A stretch of 31,900 nt of DNA. It comes from JAPXSY01 sp034003585 (GTDB lineage: Bacteria; Verrucomicrobiota; Kiritimatiellia; RFP12; UBA1067). The notes beneath the pieces are model-generated. The model was not told the origin of the DNA, made no database searches, and was given only the letters and a program-made list of their open reading frames with translations. The stretch lies in the NCBI GenBank assembly GCA_034003585.1, contig JAVEYH010000027.1, positions 1-31,900 on the forward strand. Direction: 5' to 3'. Positions 1 through 7,325 of the stretch are shown here, piece by piece. A program made the translations under genes and the position numbers. Within the stretch, counting starts at the first letter, position 1, and the number at the start of each line of letters is the position of its first letter.

Positions 1-228
1 CGGGAGGCCATGGCGCGGATCGAGGCCGGCGAGGATCCGGAACAGATCGAAGAGACCTTCCGGGAGGTGTTCGACACGGAGAATCCGTTCGAGTCCGACC
101 GCGAAGCCGCGGACCCGGCCGCCGCCGAATGGTGGCGACGGCTTCGTCCGCCGCGCCGCGATCCAATCTGGCGCGACCTGCCCGGAAACGGGGAGGAAAA
201 GAAAGGAAGAGTGAGGAAGGAGGAGTGA
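1..228 (+). CDS. hypothetical protein, C-terminal part (5' end outside window)
   Basis: The frame is already open at base 1 and ends at a stop at 226-228, so at least 75 residues are visible. An ATG at position 10 exists, but the purine-rich stretch before it sits only 2 bases away, so I read it as an internal Met of a longer protein. The visible part is very acidic at first (IEAGEDPEQIEE, then TENPFESD). It then turns basic and Pro/Trp-rich (WWRRLRPPRRDPIW) and ends in a charged tail. I do not recognise a family with certainty; small acidic proteins of this style occur in PVC bacteria. There are no membrane segments. It converges on the prepilin peptidase gene across a 123-bp gap in which I see no clear terminator. 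Confidence 0.55.
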   Translation, partial: REAMARIEAGEDPEQIEETFREVFDTENPFESDREAADPAAAEWWRRLRPPRRDPIWRDLPGNGEEKKGRVRKEE

Positions 229-351
229 AGAGTTGGCACAGGTTCGGGACGCACAAAACCATTTTTGCACAGGTAAGCAAACCGATGATCTGCGCGATCG
301 TCCCGCAATAATCGGTAACGTGAACGTTGCGCGCTGAACGTTCTCCCCCGC

Positions 352-1206
352 TCATCCCCGCATCAGCCGGAGGTAGGCGCCGAAGAGGGCTTCCCCCCAG
401 AAAACCCAGATCAGGGCCGCGGCCGAGAGGTAGGGGCCGAACGGGATGCGGCTCTGCAGCTTCACGCCGCCGAAGGCGATCATCAGCAGGCCGCAGACGC
501 TGCCCAGCAGGGAGGAGACGAAGACTGTGAACAGGACCGCCTGCCAGCCGAGAAACGCGCCGATCGCGCCCATCAGCTTGACGTCGCCGAAGCCCATCGC
601 CTCTTTCTTGAAAACCCGGCCGCCGATCCACGCCACCGCGTAGAGCAGCCCGAATCCCACGGCCAGGCCGAGGAGCGAGAGGGCGAGCCCCTGCCACCAC
701 ACCGCGCGGCCGTGCAGTGCCGGCACCAGCGCGCTGAGGAGCGGTCCCGCCGCCATCCCGCCGATCGTGACCGAGTCGGGGAGGATGAAATGCTCGAAGT
801 CCACGAAGGTGCCGAGCACCAGCCCGGCGAGGAACAGCCAGTAGACCGGGATCGCCGCGGGATGGGCGATCGCCGGCATGCCCAGCGCCGCGGGGGCCGC
901 CCATTTCAGAAAGACCGCGAGAAAGAGCGCGGCGGTGAGGAGTTCCACCAGCGTGTACCGGAACGCGATCGGGCCTTTGCATGACGCGCACCGGCCCCGC
1001 AGGCAGAGCCAGCTCGCCACCGGGATGTTGAGATACCAGGGGATCAGCGTGTCGCAGTGCGGGCAGTGCGACCGCGGGGTCACCACCGATTCGTCGCGCG
1101 GGATGCGGTGGATGCAGACGTTGAGGAAGCTGCCGACGCAGGCGCCGAACAGCGCGGCGAAAACCGCGAACAGCAGAAAGAAGAAACGGATCTCTTGATC
1201 ACTCAT
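352..1206 (-). CDS. prepilin peptidase / N-methyltransferase (type IV leader peptidase, A24)
   Basis: This 284-residue integral membrane aspartyl protease cleaves type IV prepilin or pseudopilin leaders; family members often N-methylate the new N-terminus as well. The N-terminal GSFLNVCIHRIP motif (about 25-36) belongs to the peptidase/methyltransferase domain. It is followed by a cytoplasmic zinc site made of two CxxC pairs (C48/C51 and C73/C76). The two catalytic aspartates are visible: D136 in FVDFEH and D208 in the GFGDVK motif (GxGD signature). The remainder is a series of hydrophobic helices, and the length is normal for the family. No strong ribosome-binding site precedes the ATG. The gene lies 157 bp downstream of the alcohol dehydrogenase on the same strand, and no pilin gene is in view. 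Close homologues are called PilD, GspO or ComC depending on context, so I give no symbol. Confidence 0.93.
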   Translation of the reverse strand: MSDQEIRFFFLLFAVFAALFGACVGSFLNVCIHRIPRDESVVTPRSHCPHCDTLIPWYLNIPVASWLCLRGRCASCKGPIAFRYTLVELLTAALFLAVFLKWAAPAALGMPAIAHPAAIPVYWLFLAGLVLGTFVDFEHFILPDSVTIGGMAAGPLLSALVPALHGRAVWWQGLALSLLGLAVGFGLLYAVAWIGGRVFKKEAMGFGDVKLMGAIGAFLGWQAVLFTVFVSSLLGSVCGLLMIAFGGVKLQSRIPFGPYLSAAALIWVFWGEALFGAYLRLMRG

Positions 1207-1363
1207 ACGGGTACGCGTTCTCGGTTGGTTTGAGACGTCACGTCAGCGGCCGCCGACCCCTGCGCTTCGGACGGGCGCAGGTCCTGTCCGCCGGCGTTGA
1301 CGGGAAACAGTCTCGCTTTTTTTCTCCGGTCTGTCGAGGGTGCTTTGTATGCGGTGGCACGGC

Positions 1364-2533
1364 TCACAGCGCCAGCCGCAGGATCTCTTCGCAGGTGGAT
1401 GCGGTGTATTCCGGGCCGCAACCCCAGGCGCGGCCGAGGGTTTCCGCATGGCGCGCCAGCTCGGGCAGGTCTGCTACGCCGATACCGCAGTCGCGCAATG
1501 TCACGGGGTTGCCGATTTGGCCGAGCCAGTTGCGGAACCGGTCGATGCCCTCGGCGGCGGCCGTAGCCTCGTCGGGGTCGCGCACCTCCATGATGCGCCG
1601 GGCGAAGGCGGCCAGACGGTCGGTGCGGCGGCGGCGCTCCCACGTCATCCACGCGGGCCCGGTGACGGCCAGTCCGGCACCGTGGGCGATCTGGTGCAGG
1701 CCGCTGAGCGGGTGTTCGAGCATGTGCGCGGGCGTGCCCCAGGGCCCGATGCCGCACGAGCCCAGGAAATTCCACGACAGCGTTGCGGCCCACATCATGG
1801 CGCCGCGCGCCTCGAGGTCGCCGGGCGCCTCGAGAATCCGCCCGGTCGCGGCCATGATGGCGCGGATGATTCCCTCCGCGTACCCGTCCTGCACGGGCAG
1901 GAACGCGGCCGCGCGTGTCAGGTAGCTCTCCAGGCTGTGGGAGATCGCGTCCGAAGCGGAGTAGGCCACATAGTCGGGCGGCACGGTGAGGGTGGTTTCG
2001 GGGTCGAGCAGCGAGACTTTCGGATGCAGCAGGGGGTGGATGACCGCGCGTTTTTCACGTGTCCCGTCATGGGTGATCACCGTTCCGCCGTTCATTTCCG
2101 AACCGGTTGCGGGCAGGGTCAGGACTGTAGCCAGCGGCAGGGCGGTCTGTGGCGCCGCCTCACCCATGTAGAAAGACCAGACCTCCTCTGCCGCGGGAAC
2201 GCCGAGGGCAATGGCTTTGGCCGCGTCAATCACGCTGCCGCCGCCCACCGCGAGCACGCCGTCGACACGCGCCTGGCGCGCGAGGGCGATCCCCTCGCGG
2301 ACATGCGAGAGCAGCGGATTTGGGCTGACTCCCGGCCACTCGGTCCAGGCGATTCCCGCACCGGCGAGCGAGCCCGTGACATCCGCATAGACACCGTTGC
2401 GCCGGATACTCCCTTGGCCGTACACGAGCAGCACACGGCGCATGCCGGCCGCGGCCAGTTCCGCACCAGTCTGTTTCCGGCTGCCGTTGCCGAAGGTGAT
2501 TTGCGTGGGATTCCGGTAAGTGAAGGGGAACAT
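1364..2533 (-). CDS. iron-containing alcohol dehydrogenase, YqhD/butanol-dehydrogenase type
   Basis: A 389-residue group III metal-dependent alcohol dehydrogenase, expected to reduce aldehydes with NAD(P)H in the cytoplasm. The start at 2533 is supported by AGGAG 7 bases upstream and by the typical opening FTYRNPTQITFGNG. The dinucleotide-binding GGGSVIDAAK motif and the LPATGSEMN segment are present. Metal ligands align with E. coli YqhD: D195 and H199 (SDAISHS), H270 and H284 (HMLEH and AHG). It is the last gene of the fucosidase operon, 22 bp after the HzsA-like gene. Fucose breakdown yields lactaldehyde, which the related FucO reduces, so a role in lactaldehyde or other sugar-derived aldehyde reduction is a reasonable inference. 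However, the sequence looks closer to YqhD than to FucO. A longer open frame continues upstream but has no homology there. Confidence 0.93.
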   Translation of the reverse strand: MFPFTYRNPTQITFGNGSRKQTGAELAAAGMRRVLLVYGQGSIRRNGVYADVTGSLAGAGIAWTEWPGVSPNPLLSHVREGIALARQARVDGVLAVGGGSVIDAAKAIALGVPAAEEVWSFYMGEAAPQTALPLATVLTLPATGSEMNGGTVITHDGTREKRAVIHPLLHPKVSLLDPETTLTVPPDYVAYSASDAISHSLESYLTRAAAFLPVQDGYAEGIIRAIMAATGRILEAPGDLEARGAMMWAATLSWNFLGSCGIGPWGTPAHMLEHPLSGLHQIAHGAGLAVTGPAWMTWERRRRTDRLAAFARRIMEVRDPDEATAAAEGIDRFRNWLGQIGNPVTLRDCGIGVADLPELARHAETLGRAWGCGPEYTASTCEEILRLAL

Positions 2534-2555
2534 GGTTTCTCTCCTGTGTTGCGGG

Positions 2556-5500
2556 TTACGGGGAAACGGGGCACGGCGCCGCGTCTTCGATGAGCACCCG
2601 GAACCCGACATCGTAAACCGGCTGCCAGGCGGGGTAGGCGACGCGCGCGTCGAAACGCGCGTGTTGCGGCCGGCAGGACCAGGAACCGCCGCAGGCGACC
2701 GCCCGGTTGTCCGCGGTCCGGTCGCCGCACCACTCCCAGACATTGCCCAGCGCGTCGAACAGGCCCCAGGCGTTGGGCCGGAAGGATCCGGCCGGGGCCG
2801 CGACGCGATGGCCGTCCCGAACCTGGGCGGCGGCCGGGCGGTAGGGCGGGATCGCGCCCGCGGGCAGGCCCCAGCCCAGTTTGAGCACGGTGCGGAAGGT
2901 TTGGTCGGCGAGGTTGGCGACCGCCGCGAAATCGTTGGTGTCCGCGCCCCACGGCGAGGGTTCCGCGCTGCCCGCGCGGGCGGCCCACTCCCATTCGGCG
3001 GCCGCGGGAAGGCGGCATCGCAGGCCGGTCCGCGCGCTGAGCCAGGCACAGAACGCCTCGGCCCGTTCGCGCGGGATGCGGCAGACCGGCTGGTCGGGAA
3101 GGTTGCAGGGGAAGCCCCGCTCCTCCTCGCTGAATTGGAGGAAATCGCCGGTCTCGATCCGGCTGTCATGCGCGGGGTCGAAACAGGCGAAGTCGCGGTT
3201 GCGGACCTCGTGCGCCCCGATACGGAAAGGGCGCGCGAAACGGATACGTCCTTTCCCGGCAGGGGTGATCGATCCGGCGGGCACGCGCACAAAGGAGAGG
3301 ACCGCGCCCTTTCCGAGATCGAGGGTGGTCACGCCGCCGCGGTCGCCGGGTTCGATTGCCAGGACCGGCGGCGCGGGCCGGGAGGCCGGAGCCGGTGCGG
3401 CCGGGGACGTGCTGTCCGGCAAGCCTTGGCGCGGAGCAACGTCCCGGGACACGGTGCGGAGAGCGGTGTCCTCGGGGTCGTCGTCCACCCCCGCGTAACG
3501 GCGGTTCAGCTCGCGTCGGCGCGCGGCCCACGGGGCCACGCGCGCCTCGCCCGTGATCTCGGTCCAGGTGCCGTGGGCGGGCGTGTTGAGGTCAATCCAG
3601 GTGATCAGGCGGTCCCACGCCTCCGCATCGGGGCGGACACCGTGGTGGCCGTTCCCGAGCAGCCGCACGAGTTCACAGGTCGAGGCGTGGAACTCGCACG
3701 GCGTCAGCAGGTGCATGTCGCTCTCGATGGTATGGCCGCGCACAAACGGGCGCAGGGCGAGGTAGGCCGGGGGGAAGGGTTTGCCGGCACGGGCCGTGAA
3801 ATCAGGGCGGCCGGGAGTTTTGCCGTCGTGGCAGGTGACGCACAGGCGGTTCAGCACAGGCTGGACCTCGCGATTGAAGGAGAAGCCGCGGGCCGGACCG
3901 TACCAGGTCCGGATCGGCTCGGGGGGACGCTGCAGGGCGGTCAGGCGCGCGCGGCGTCCGGCGGTGGCGTTCTGCGGTTCATGGCAGCCGGAGCAGGATT
4001 GCAGTTCGCCCGGCATGACGGTGATCCAGCTTCGCATGAGCTGCAGCGCGCGGCCCTGGGCGTCGAGAGGCTGAAAGGCCACCGGCGTGTTGGCCGGCAC
4101 CTCGAAATAGGCCGAACCGTCTTCGGCCACCGGAACCGTCCCGAGGATACGCCGCACGTCCCAGGGGCCGTCGAGGCCGACCCGGTCGAACTGTCCGCCC
4201 ATGCCGCGGTAAGAGAAGGCGTAGGAGAAGACGCGCAGCGCCTTGACCGTGCCGCGCGGCACGCCGGCAAGGCCGGGCCCCTCATACACGTCCACCATTT
4301 TGACGCGCGCGGGTTGGCCGGGCGCGACAGGGGAGGGAATGACCGGCGGGCGCGGGGCCGGCTGCCACAGGACGGGTTCGACAAGCTGTAGCCGCGGATC
4401 TTCGCATATCAGCGTGAGATTGTCGAAACGGTCCGCCAGATAGATCCCCCAGGGTTTGCGCGCATCAGGCTGGCAGGCGGTCAGAATGTACGGGCCGCCG
4501 AGCGGTGTCGGATGCAGGTATTTCGGCCAGGAATCGCTGACCAGGCGGTCAGCGATCACCGCGCGGACCGGTTGCCCGCGGCCGGGGATCCGCTGCACGG
4601 CTCCTTCCGCTTCCCGCCGTCCGCGGGCCGGGTCGAACACGATCAGCTCACCCATGCGGGCGCAATCGTGATGCCCACTCACCACGGCCGTGAACCGGGG
4701 CGGTTCGCCGGGAATCGGCCGGGCGAAGAACATCGAGTTGGGCCAGTAGGAATTGCTGCCGTAATACTCGCGCTGGCCGGTGCCGTCCGGATTCATGGCG
4801 AAGAGGATGCGCGCCACGAAATGGGGGATGTCGCTGTATTCCCAGCGGAGGTAGAGGACGCGGCCGTCGGGCAACATCGTGGGGCACCAGTTGTGCTCCT
4901 GATCGAAGGTGAGCCGCCGGATCGCGCCCCGGTCCGGATCGAGCCGGTAGAGGTGCGCGATGTGCGAGGAGCCCCGGACGCACGGCACGCCGATCATGGT
5001 GGCGGTGGAGAGGAAGAGCACGGCGTCGTCCGCCAGCCAGCAACCGGTGTAGTTGTCCACGTCAGGCTCGTCGATCTGCAGGATCTCGCGCGGTGACACG
5101 CCAGGACGGTCGGGCGCCATTTCGTAAACGCGGTAGAGGCCGTTGCTGTTGTTCGAGGTGAACATCAGCCGGCGCGCGTCCCAGTGCAGGCACAGCTCGC
5201 CGACATACGCCTCGGGGAGGGAGGGTTGCCACAGGGGCGTGAGGGTGGGCACGGCGGCGCGCAGGTCGGAGAGCATGACCAGTTCGCCGCGGAAGCCCTT
5301 GCGGTTCACCTCATGGAGGTTCGCCCAGTTGGGCGGGAGCAGCAGCCGGTTGGCGCGTACGGCCAGCAGACGTCCGGCGTCGAGCAGGGGCAGGGAGAGC
5401 AGGGCCTCGCGCACGCGGACGGCCAGCGCGTCCGCCTCCGCGGCCGCGGCCGCGTCCCCGCTGTCCAGCCGCTGCAGCAGACGGTTCCGGTCGGCGCCGA

Positions 5501-5693
5501 GCGCGGCGAGCCAAGGCGCGTCCGCCATCGCGCCGCACCGTTCCGGCCAGCGCCGCGCCATGTCGCGCACCGCGTCGCCGACCGCCTCCGGCCGGATCGC
5601 GGCGAGCCGTTTCCGCGTTTCGGGGATCCCCGCGCGCAGGACACAGGCGGTCAGCAGGAGCGGGAAGATCAGGGCGGGGGAGGGAAAGGGCAT
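2556..5693 (-). CDS. exported dihaem HzsA-like protein fused to an FGE/SUMF1-like domain
   Basis: A 1045-residue protein. It starts with a hydrophobic export signal containing a possible lipobox (LTAC, Cys17), although the n-region lacks positive charge. Residues about 130-450 hold beta-propeller-like repeats (RLMFTSNNSNGLYRVYE, LYRLDPDRGAIRRLT, RILFAMNPDGTG). Two c-type haem motifs follow: CSGCH at 567-571 and CVTCH at 618-622. This order resembles the hydrazine synthase alpha subunit and its widespread 'HzsA-related' relatives. Residues about 785-1040 form a formylglycine-generating-enzyme-type domain (AHEVRN-like opening, LGNVWEWCGD, GGSWSC, closing GFRV). The two catalytic cysteines of true FGE are not where expected after GGSW (Ala and Arg instead), so sulfatase activation is unlikely. 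It lies 21 bp after the fucosidase. No strong ribosome-binding site is visible, suggesting translational coupling. Its substrate is unknown; a periplasmic redox or carbohydrate-binding role is inference. Confidence 0.85.
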   Translation of the reverse strand: MPFPSPALIFPLLLTACVLRAGIPETRKRLAAIRPEAVGDAVRDMARRWPERCGAMADAPWLAALGADRNRLLQRLDSGDAAAAAEADALAVRVREALLSLPLLDAGRLLAVRANRLLLPPNWANLHEVNRKGFRGELVMLSDLRAAVPTLTPLWQPSLPEAYVGELCLHWDARRLMFTSNNSNGLYRVYEMAPDRPGVSPREILQIDEPDVDNYTGCWLADDAVLFLSTATMIGVPCVRGSSHIAHLYRLDPDRGAIRRLTFDQEHNWCPTMLPDGRVLYLRWEYSDIPHFVARILFAMNPDGTGQREYYGSNSYWPNSMFFARPIPGEPPRFTAVVSGHHDCARMGELIVFDPARGRREAEGAVQRIPGRGQPVRAVIADRLVSDSWPKYLHPTPLGGPYILTACQPDARKPWGIYLADRFDNLTLICEDPRLQLVEPVLWQPAPRPPVIPSPVAPGQPARVKMVDVYEGPGLAGVPRGTVKALRVFSYAFSYRGMGGQFDRVGLDGPWDVRRILGTVPVAEDGSAYFEVPANTPVAFQPLDAQGRALQLMRSWITVMPGELQSCSGCHEPQNATAGRRARLTALQRPPEPIRTWYGPARGFSFNREVQPVLNRLCVTCHDGKTPGRPDFTARAGKPFPPAYLALRPFVRGHTIESDMHLLTPCEFHASTCELVRLLGNGHHGVRPDAEAWDRLITWIDLNTPAHGTWTEITGEARVAPWAARRRELNRRYAGVDDDPEDTALRTVSRDVAPRQGLPDSTSPAAPAPASRPAPPVLAIEPGDRGGVTTLDLGKGAVLSFVRVPAGSITPAGKGRIRFARPFRIGAHEVRNRDFACFDPAHDSRIETGDFLQFSEEERGFPCNLPDQPVCRIPRERAEAFCAWLSARTGLRCRLPAAAEWEWAARAGSAEPSPWGADTNDFAAVANLADQTFRTVLKLGWGLPAGAIPPYRPAAAQVRDGHRVAAPAGSFRPNAWGLFDALGNVWEWCGDRTADNRAVACGGSWSCRPQHARFDARVAYPAWQPVYDVGFRVLIEDAAPCPVSP

Positions 5694-5714
5694 GGGGGAG
5701 GGAGCGCCGGAACG

Positions 5715-7088
5715 TTACCGGGGGAGCGCGATTTTGAAGACCCAGGCGTGTTCGCACGGGACGGTGCCGGGGTTGAGCGCGGGAGGCCGGAAGGTGAGCG
5801 TGTCGCCCGCGCAGGTGAAGGCGGCCGGGGCGTCGCTGCCGAGCATTGTGACCCCTGCGGCGCCGGACACGGGCGAGACCGTGATGGGTTGCTGCGGCCA
5901 GCGTGTGCACAGGACGTAGAGCGCGTCCGGCTTTTGCGTGAAGTAGATGTGGTTCTTCCCCATGTCTTTGGGCCGGTGCCGCCAGGCCGTGGTCCCGTAG
6001 ATCGCCTCGCCGTTCACGGTCAGCCATTTGCCCATGTCCAGCAGACGCTCCTCCATGATCACCGGGATCAGGCCGTCCGCCTGCGGTCCGATATTGAGCA
6101 GCAGGTTGCCGCCGCGGCTGACCTTTTCGATCAGGGTCTCGACGCACTGCGCGGAGGTCATGTAGTGTTCGGTGGTCTCGAACCGGTTGAAGCCGAACGA
6201 TCCGCCGATGCCGCGGCACTCCTCCCACGGGTGGACCACCGGTTGCTCCTCGTTGGCCTCGTTACTGCCGTGGCTGTATTCGGTCGTGTAGTGGCCGCCG
6301 TGCCTGCTGCGGAGCTTTTTGCCCCAGCGGTCATTGACTACCACGCTCTCCCGGACCGGGGACTCGTTGTAAAGCCAGGCGAGGAAATCGGGGCTGCGCA
6401 ACTCCGCGTCGGTGAAGTCCCATTCGCCGTCCGTCCAGACGATGTCCGGCCGGTAGCGCGTGACCAGCTCCTTCATCTGCGGCAGGTTCATCTCGGCGGC
6501 CCAGCGCCCGATGGTCTCCTTGGTGTAGAGCGGGTTGCCCCATTCCAGCAGGGAGTAGTAGAACCCCATGCGGAGGCCTGCGGCTTTGACGGCAGCGGAC
6601 AGCTCGCCCGCCAGGTCGCGGTGCGGCCCGAGCACCTGGCTGTTCCAGCGCGGGCTGTAGTCGCTCGGCCAGAGCGCGTACCCGTCATGGTGCTTCGAGG
6701 TCAGCACCACATACCGCGCCCCGGATTTCTTGAACAGCGCGGCCCACTGCTCCGGCCGGAAGTGTTCGGCGCGGAAGCGCGCGGCGAAATCGGCGTAGGC
6801 GACCTGCGGGCCGTACACCCGCGCGTGAAAGGAGGTGAACGCCGGATTGTGGTGCCGCATCCGGTTGTCATAGTGCTCCGAATATTTGGCGTACACGTTG
6901 GCGGCGTCGGTGGGCGCGTACGCCGGGACCGCGTACAGGCCCCAGTGGATGAAGATGCCGAATTTGGCGTCGCACCACCATTGCGGCACGGGACGCTTGT
7001 CGAGGGACTCCCAGTCCGGGGTGTAGGCGGTCTGCGCGGCAAGCGTGCCGGCGCAGACGAGGCTGGCGAGGGTCAGACACCTTTTCAT
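5715..7088 (-). CDS. alpha-L-fucosidase, GH29, exported
   Basis: A 457-residue retaining glycoside hydrolase expected to release L-fucose from fucosylated glycans in the periplasm or outside the cell. A Sec signal peptide (MKRCLTLASLVCAGTLAAQ) opens the protein. Family landmarks follow in order: WWCDAKFGIFIHWG, EHFRPEQWAALFKKSGARY, the LTSKHHDGYALW block, and VWTDGEWD, where D220 is the predicted nucleophile. NLLLNIGPQADG comes after, then a short C-terminal beta domain. The length fits a compact GH29 enzyme. The start is fixed by GGAGGT 4 bases before the ATG. It is the first gene of an operon with the HzsA-like protein and alcohol dehydrogenase, and is divergent from a GH106-like gene. A putative promoter and a palindrome lie just upstream (separate entries). 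Confidence 0.95.
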   Translation of the reverse strand: MKRCLTLASLVCAGTLAAQTAYTPDWESLDKRPVPQWWCDAKFGIFIHWGLYAVPAYAPTDAANVYAKYSEHYDNRMRHHNPAFTSFHARVYGPQVAYADFAARFRAEHFRPEQWAALFKKSGARYVVLTSKHHDGYALWPSDYSPRWNSQVLGPHRDLAGELSAAVKAAGLRMGFYYSLLEWGNPLYTKETIGRWAAEMNLPQMKELVTRYRPDIVWTDGEWDFTDAELRSPDFLAWLYNESPVRESVVVNDRWGKKLRSRHGGHYTTEYSHGSNEANEEQPVVHPWEECRGIGGSFGFNRFETTEHYMTSAQCVETLIEKVSRGGNLLLNIGPQADGLIPVIMEERLLDMGKWLTVNGEAIYGTTAWRHRPKDMGKNHIYFTQKPDALYVLCTRWPQQPITVSPVSGAAGVTMLGSDAPAAFTCAGDTLTFRPPALNPGTVPCEHAWVFKIALPR

Positions 7089-7114
7089 GAGACCTCCGTT
7101 CCATGAGCAATCAC

Positions 7115-7128
7115 ACGTTCCGGAATGT
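7115..7128. promoter_or_regulatory. imperfect palindrome, possible operator
   Basis: ACGTTCCGGAATGT is a 14-bp inverted repeat with 12 of 14 positions symmetric around a perfect TTCCGGAA core. It begins one base downstream of the predicted fucosidase -10 box, so it would cover the transcription start, a usual place for a repressor site. No regulator gene is in view, and short palindromes arise by chance in high-GC DNA. Confidence 0.25.
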
Positions 7129-7158
7129 AGCTTACAGGGGAAAGGGGCCGCGGCACAA
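7129..7158 (-). promoter_or_regulatory. putative sigma-70 promoter of the fucosidase operon
   Basis: Read on the minus strand, TTGTGC (7153-7158) is separated by 18 bp from TAAGCT (7129-7134), which is preceded by TG at the extended -10 position. The predicted transcript would start near 7122, about 35 bases before the fucosidase ATG. The boxes are moderate matches, so this is a position-based prediction. Confidence 0.4.
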
Positions 7159-7289
7159 GGCCCATTTCAATCAAAAAAACGGAAAACTTTCCATTCTCCC
7201 GCAAAGGGACAGGTCTTCAGGAAAGAGGCGTCGGATCCTTTCCGCATCGCGTGCCACTCCTTCAACACGCCTTCCGTCTCGTAATCCGA

Positions 7290-7319
7290 TTGGTCGGGAG
7301 TGCCCGGGTATGGTATGCT
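7290..7319 (+). promoter_or_regulatory. putative promoter of the GH106-like gene, extended -10
   Basis: TTGGTC (7290-7295) and TATGCT (7314-7319) are 18 bp apart, and TGG directly precedes the -10 box as in extended -10 promoters. The usual start distance of about 7 bases puts the first transcribed base on the G of the GTG codon at 7326, so the mRNA may be leaderless. Confidence 0.45.
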
Positions 7320-7325
7320 GCGCCT

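Noticed and set aside
236..260. TTGGCAC followed by GCAC, resembling a sigma-54 promoter
   Set aside because: The GG and GC elements are not at the required spacing and no + strand gene starts downstream.
1259..1281. Hairpin CCTGCGC/GCGCAGG with a 9-base loop after the alcohol dehydrogenase gene
   Set aside because: No T-run follows on either strand, so it is not a convincing intrinsic terminator.
1203..1793. Minus-strand open frame spanning the gap between the alcohol dehydrogenase and prepilin peptidase genes
   Set aside because: It mostly overlaps the dehydrogenase in another frame and is Arg/Pro-rich without similarity.
2556..3360. Calling the C-terminal domain a true sulfatase-activating formylglycine enzyme
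   Set aside because: The active-site cysteine pair is absent and no sulfatase gene is in the window.
5184..7106. Long + strand open frame opposite the fucosidase and the HzsA-like gene
   Set aside because: No recognisable domain; the minus strand has complete GH29 and HzsA/FGE-like signatures.
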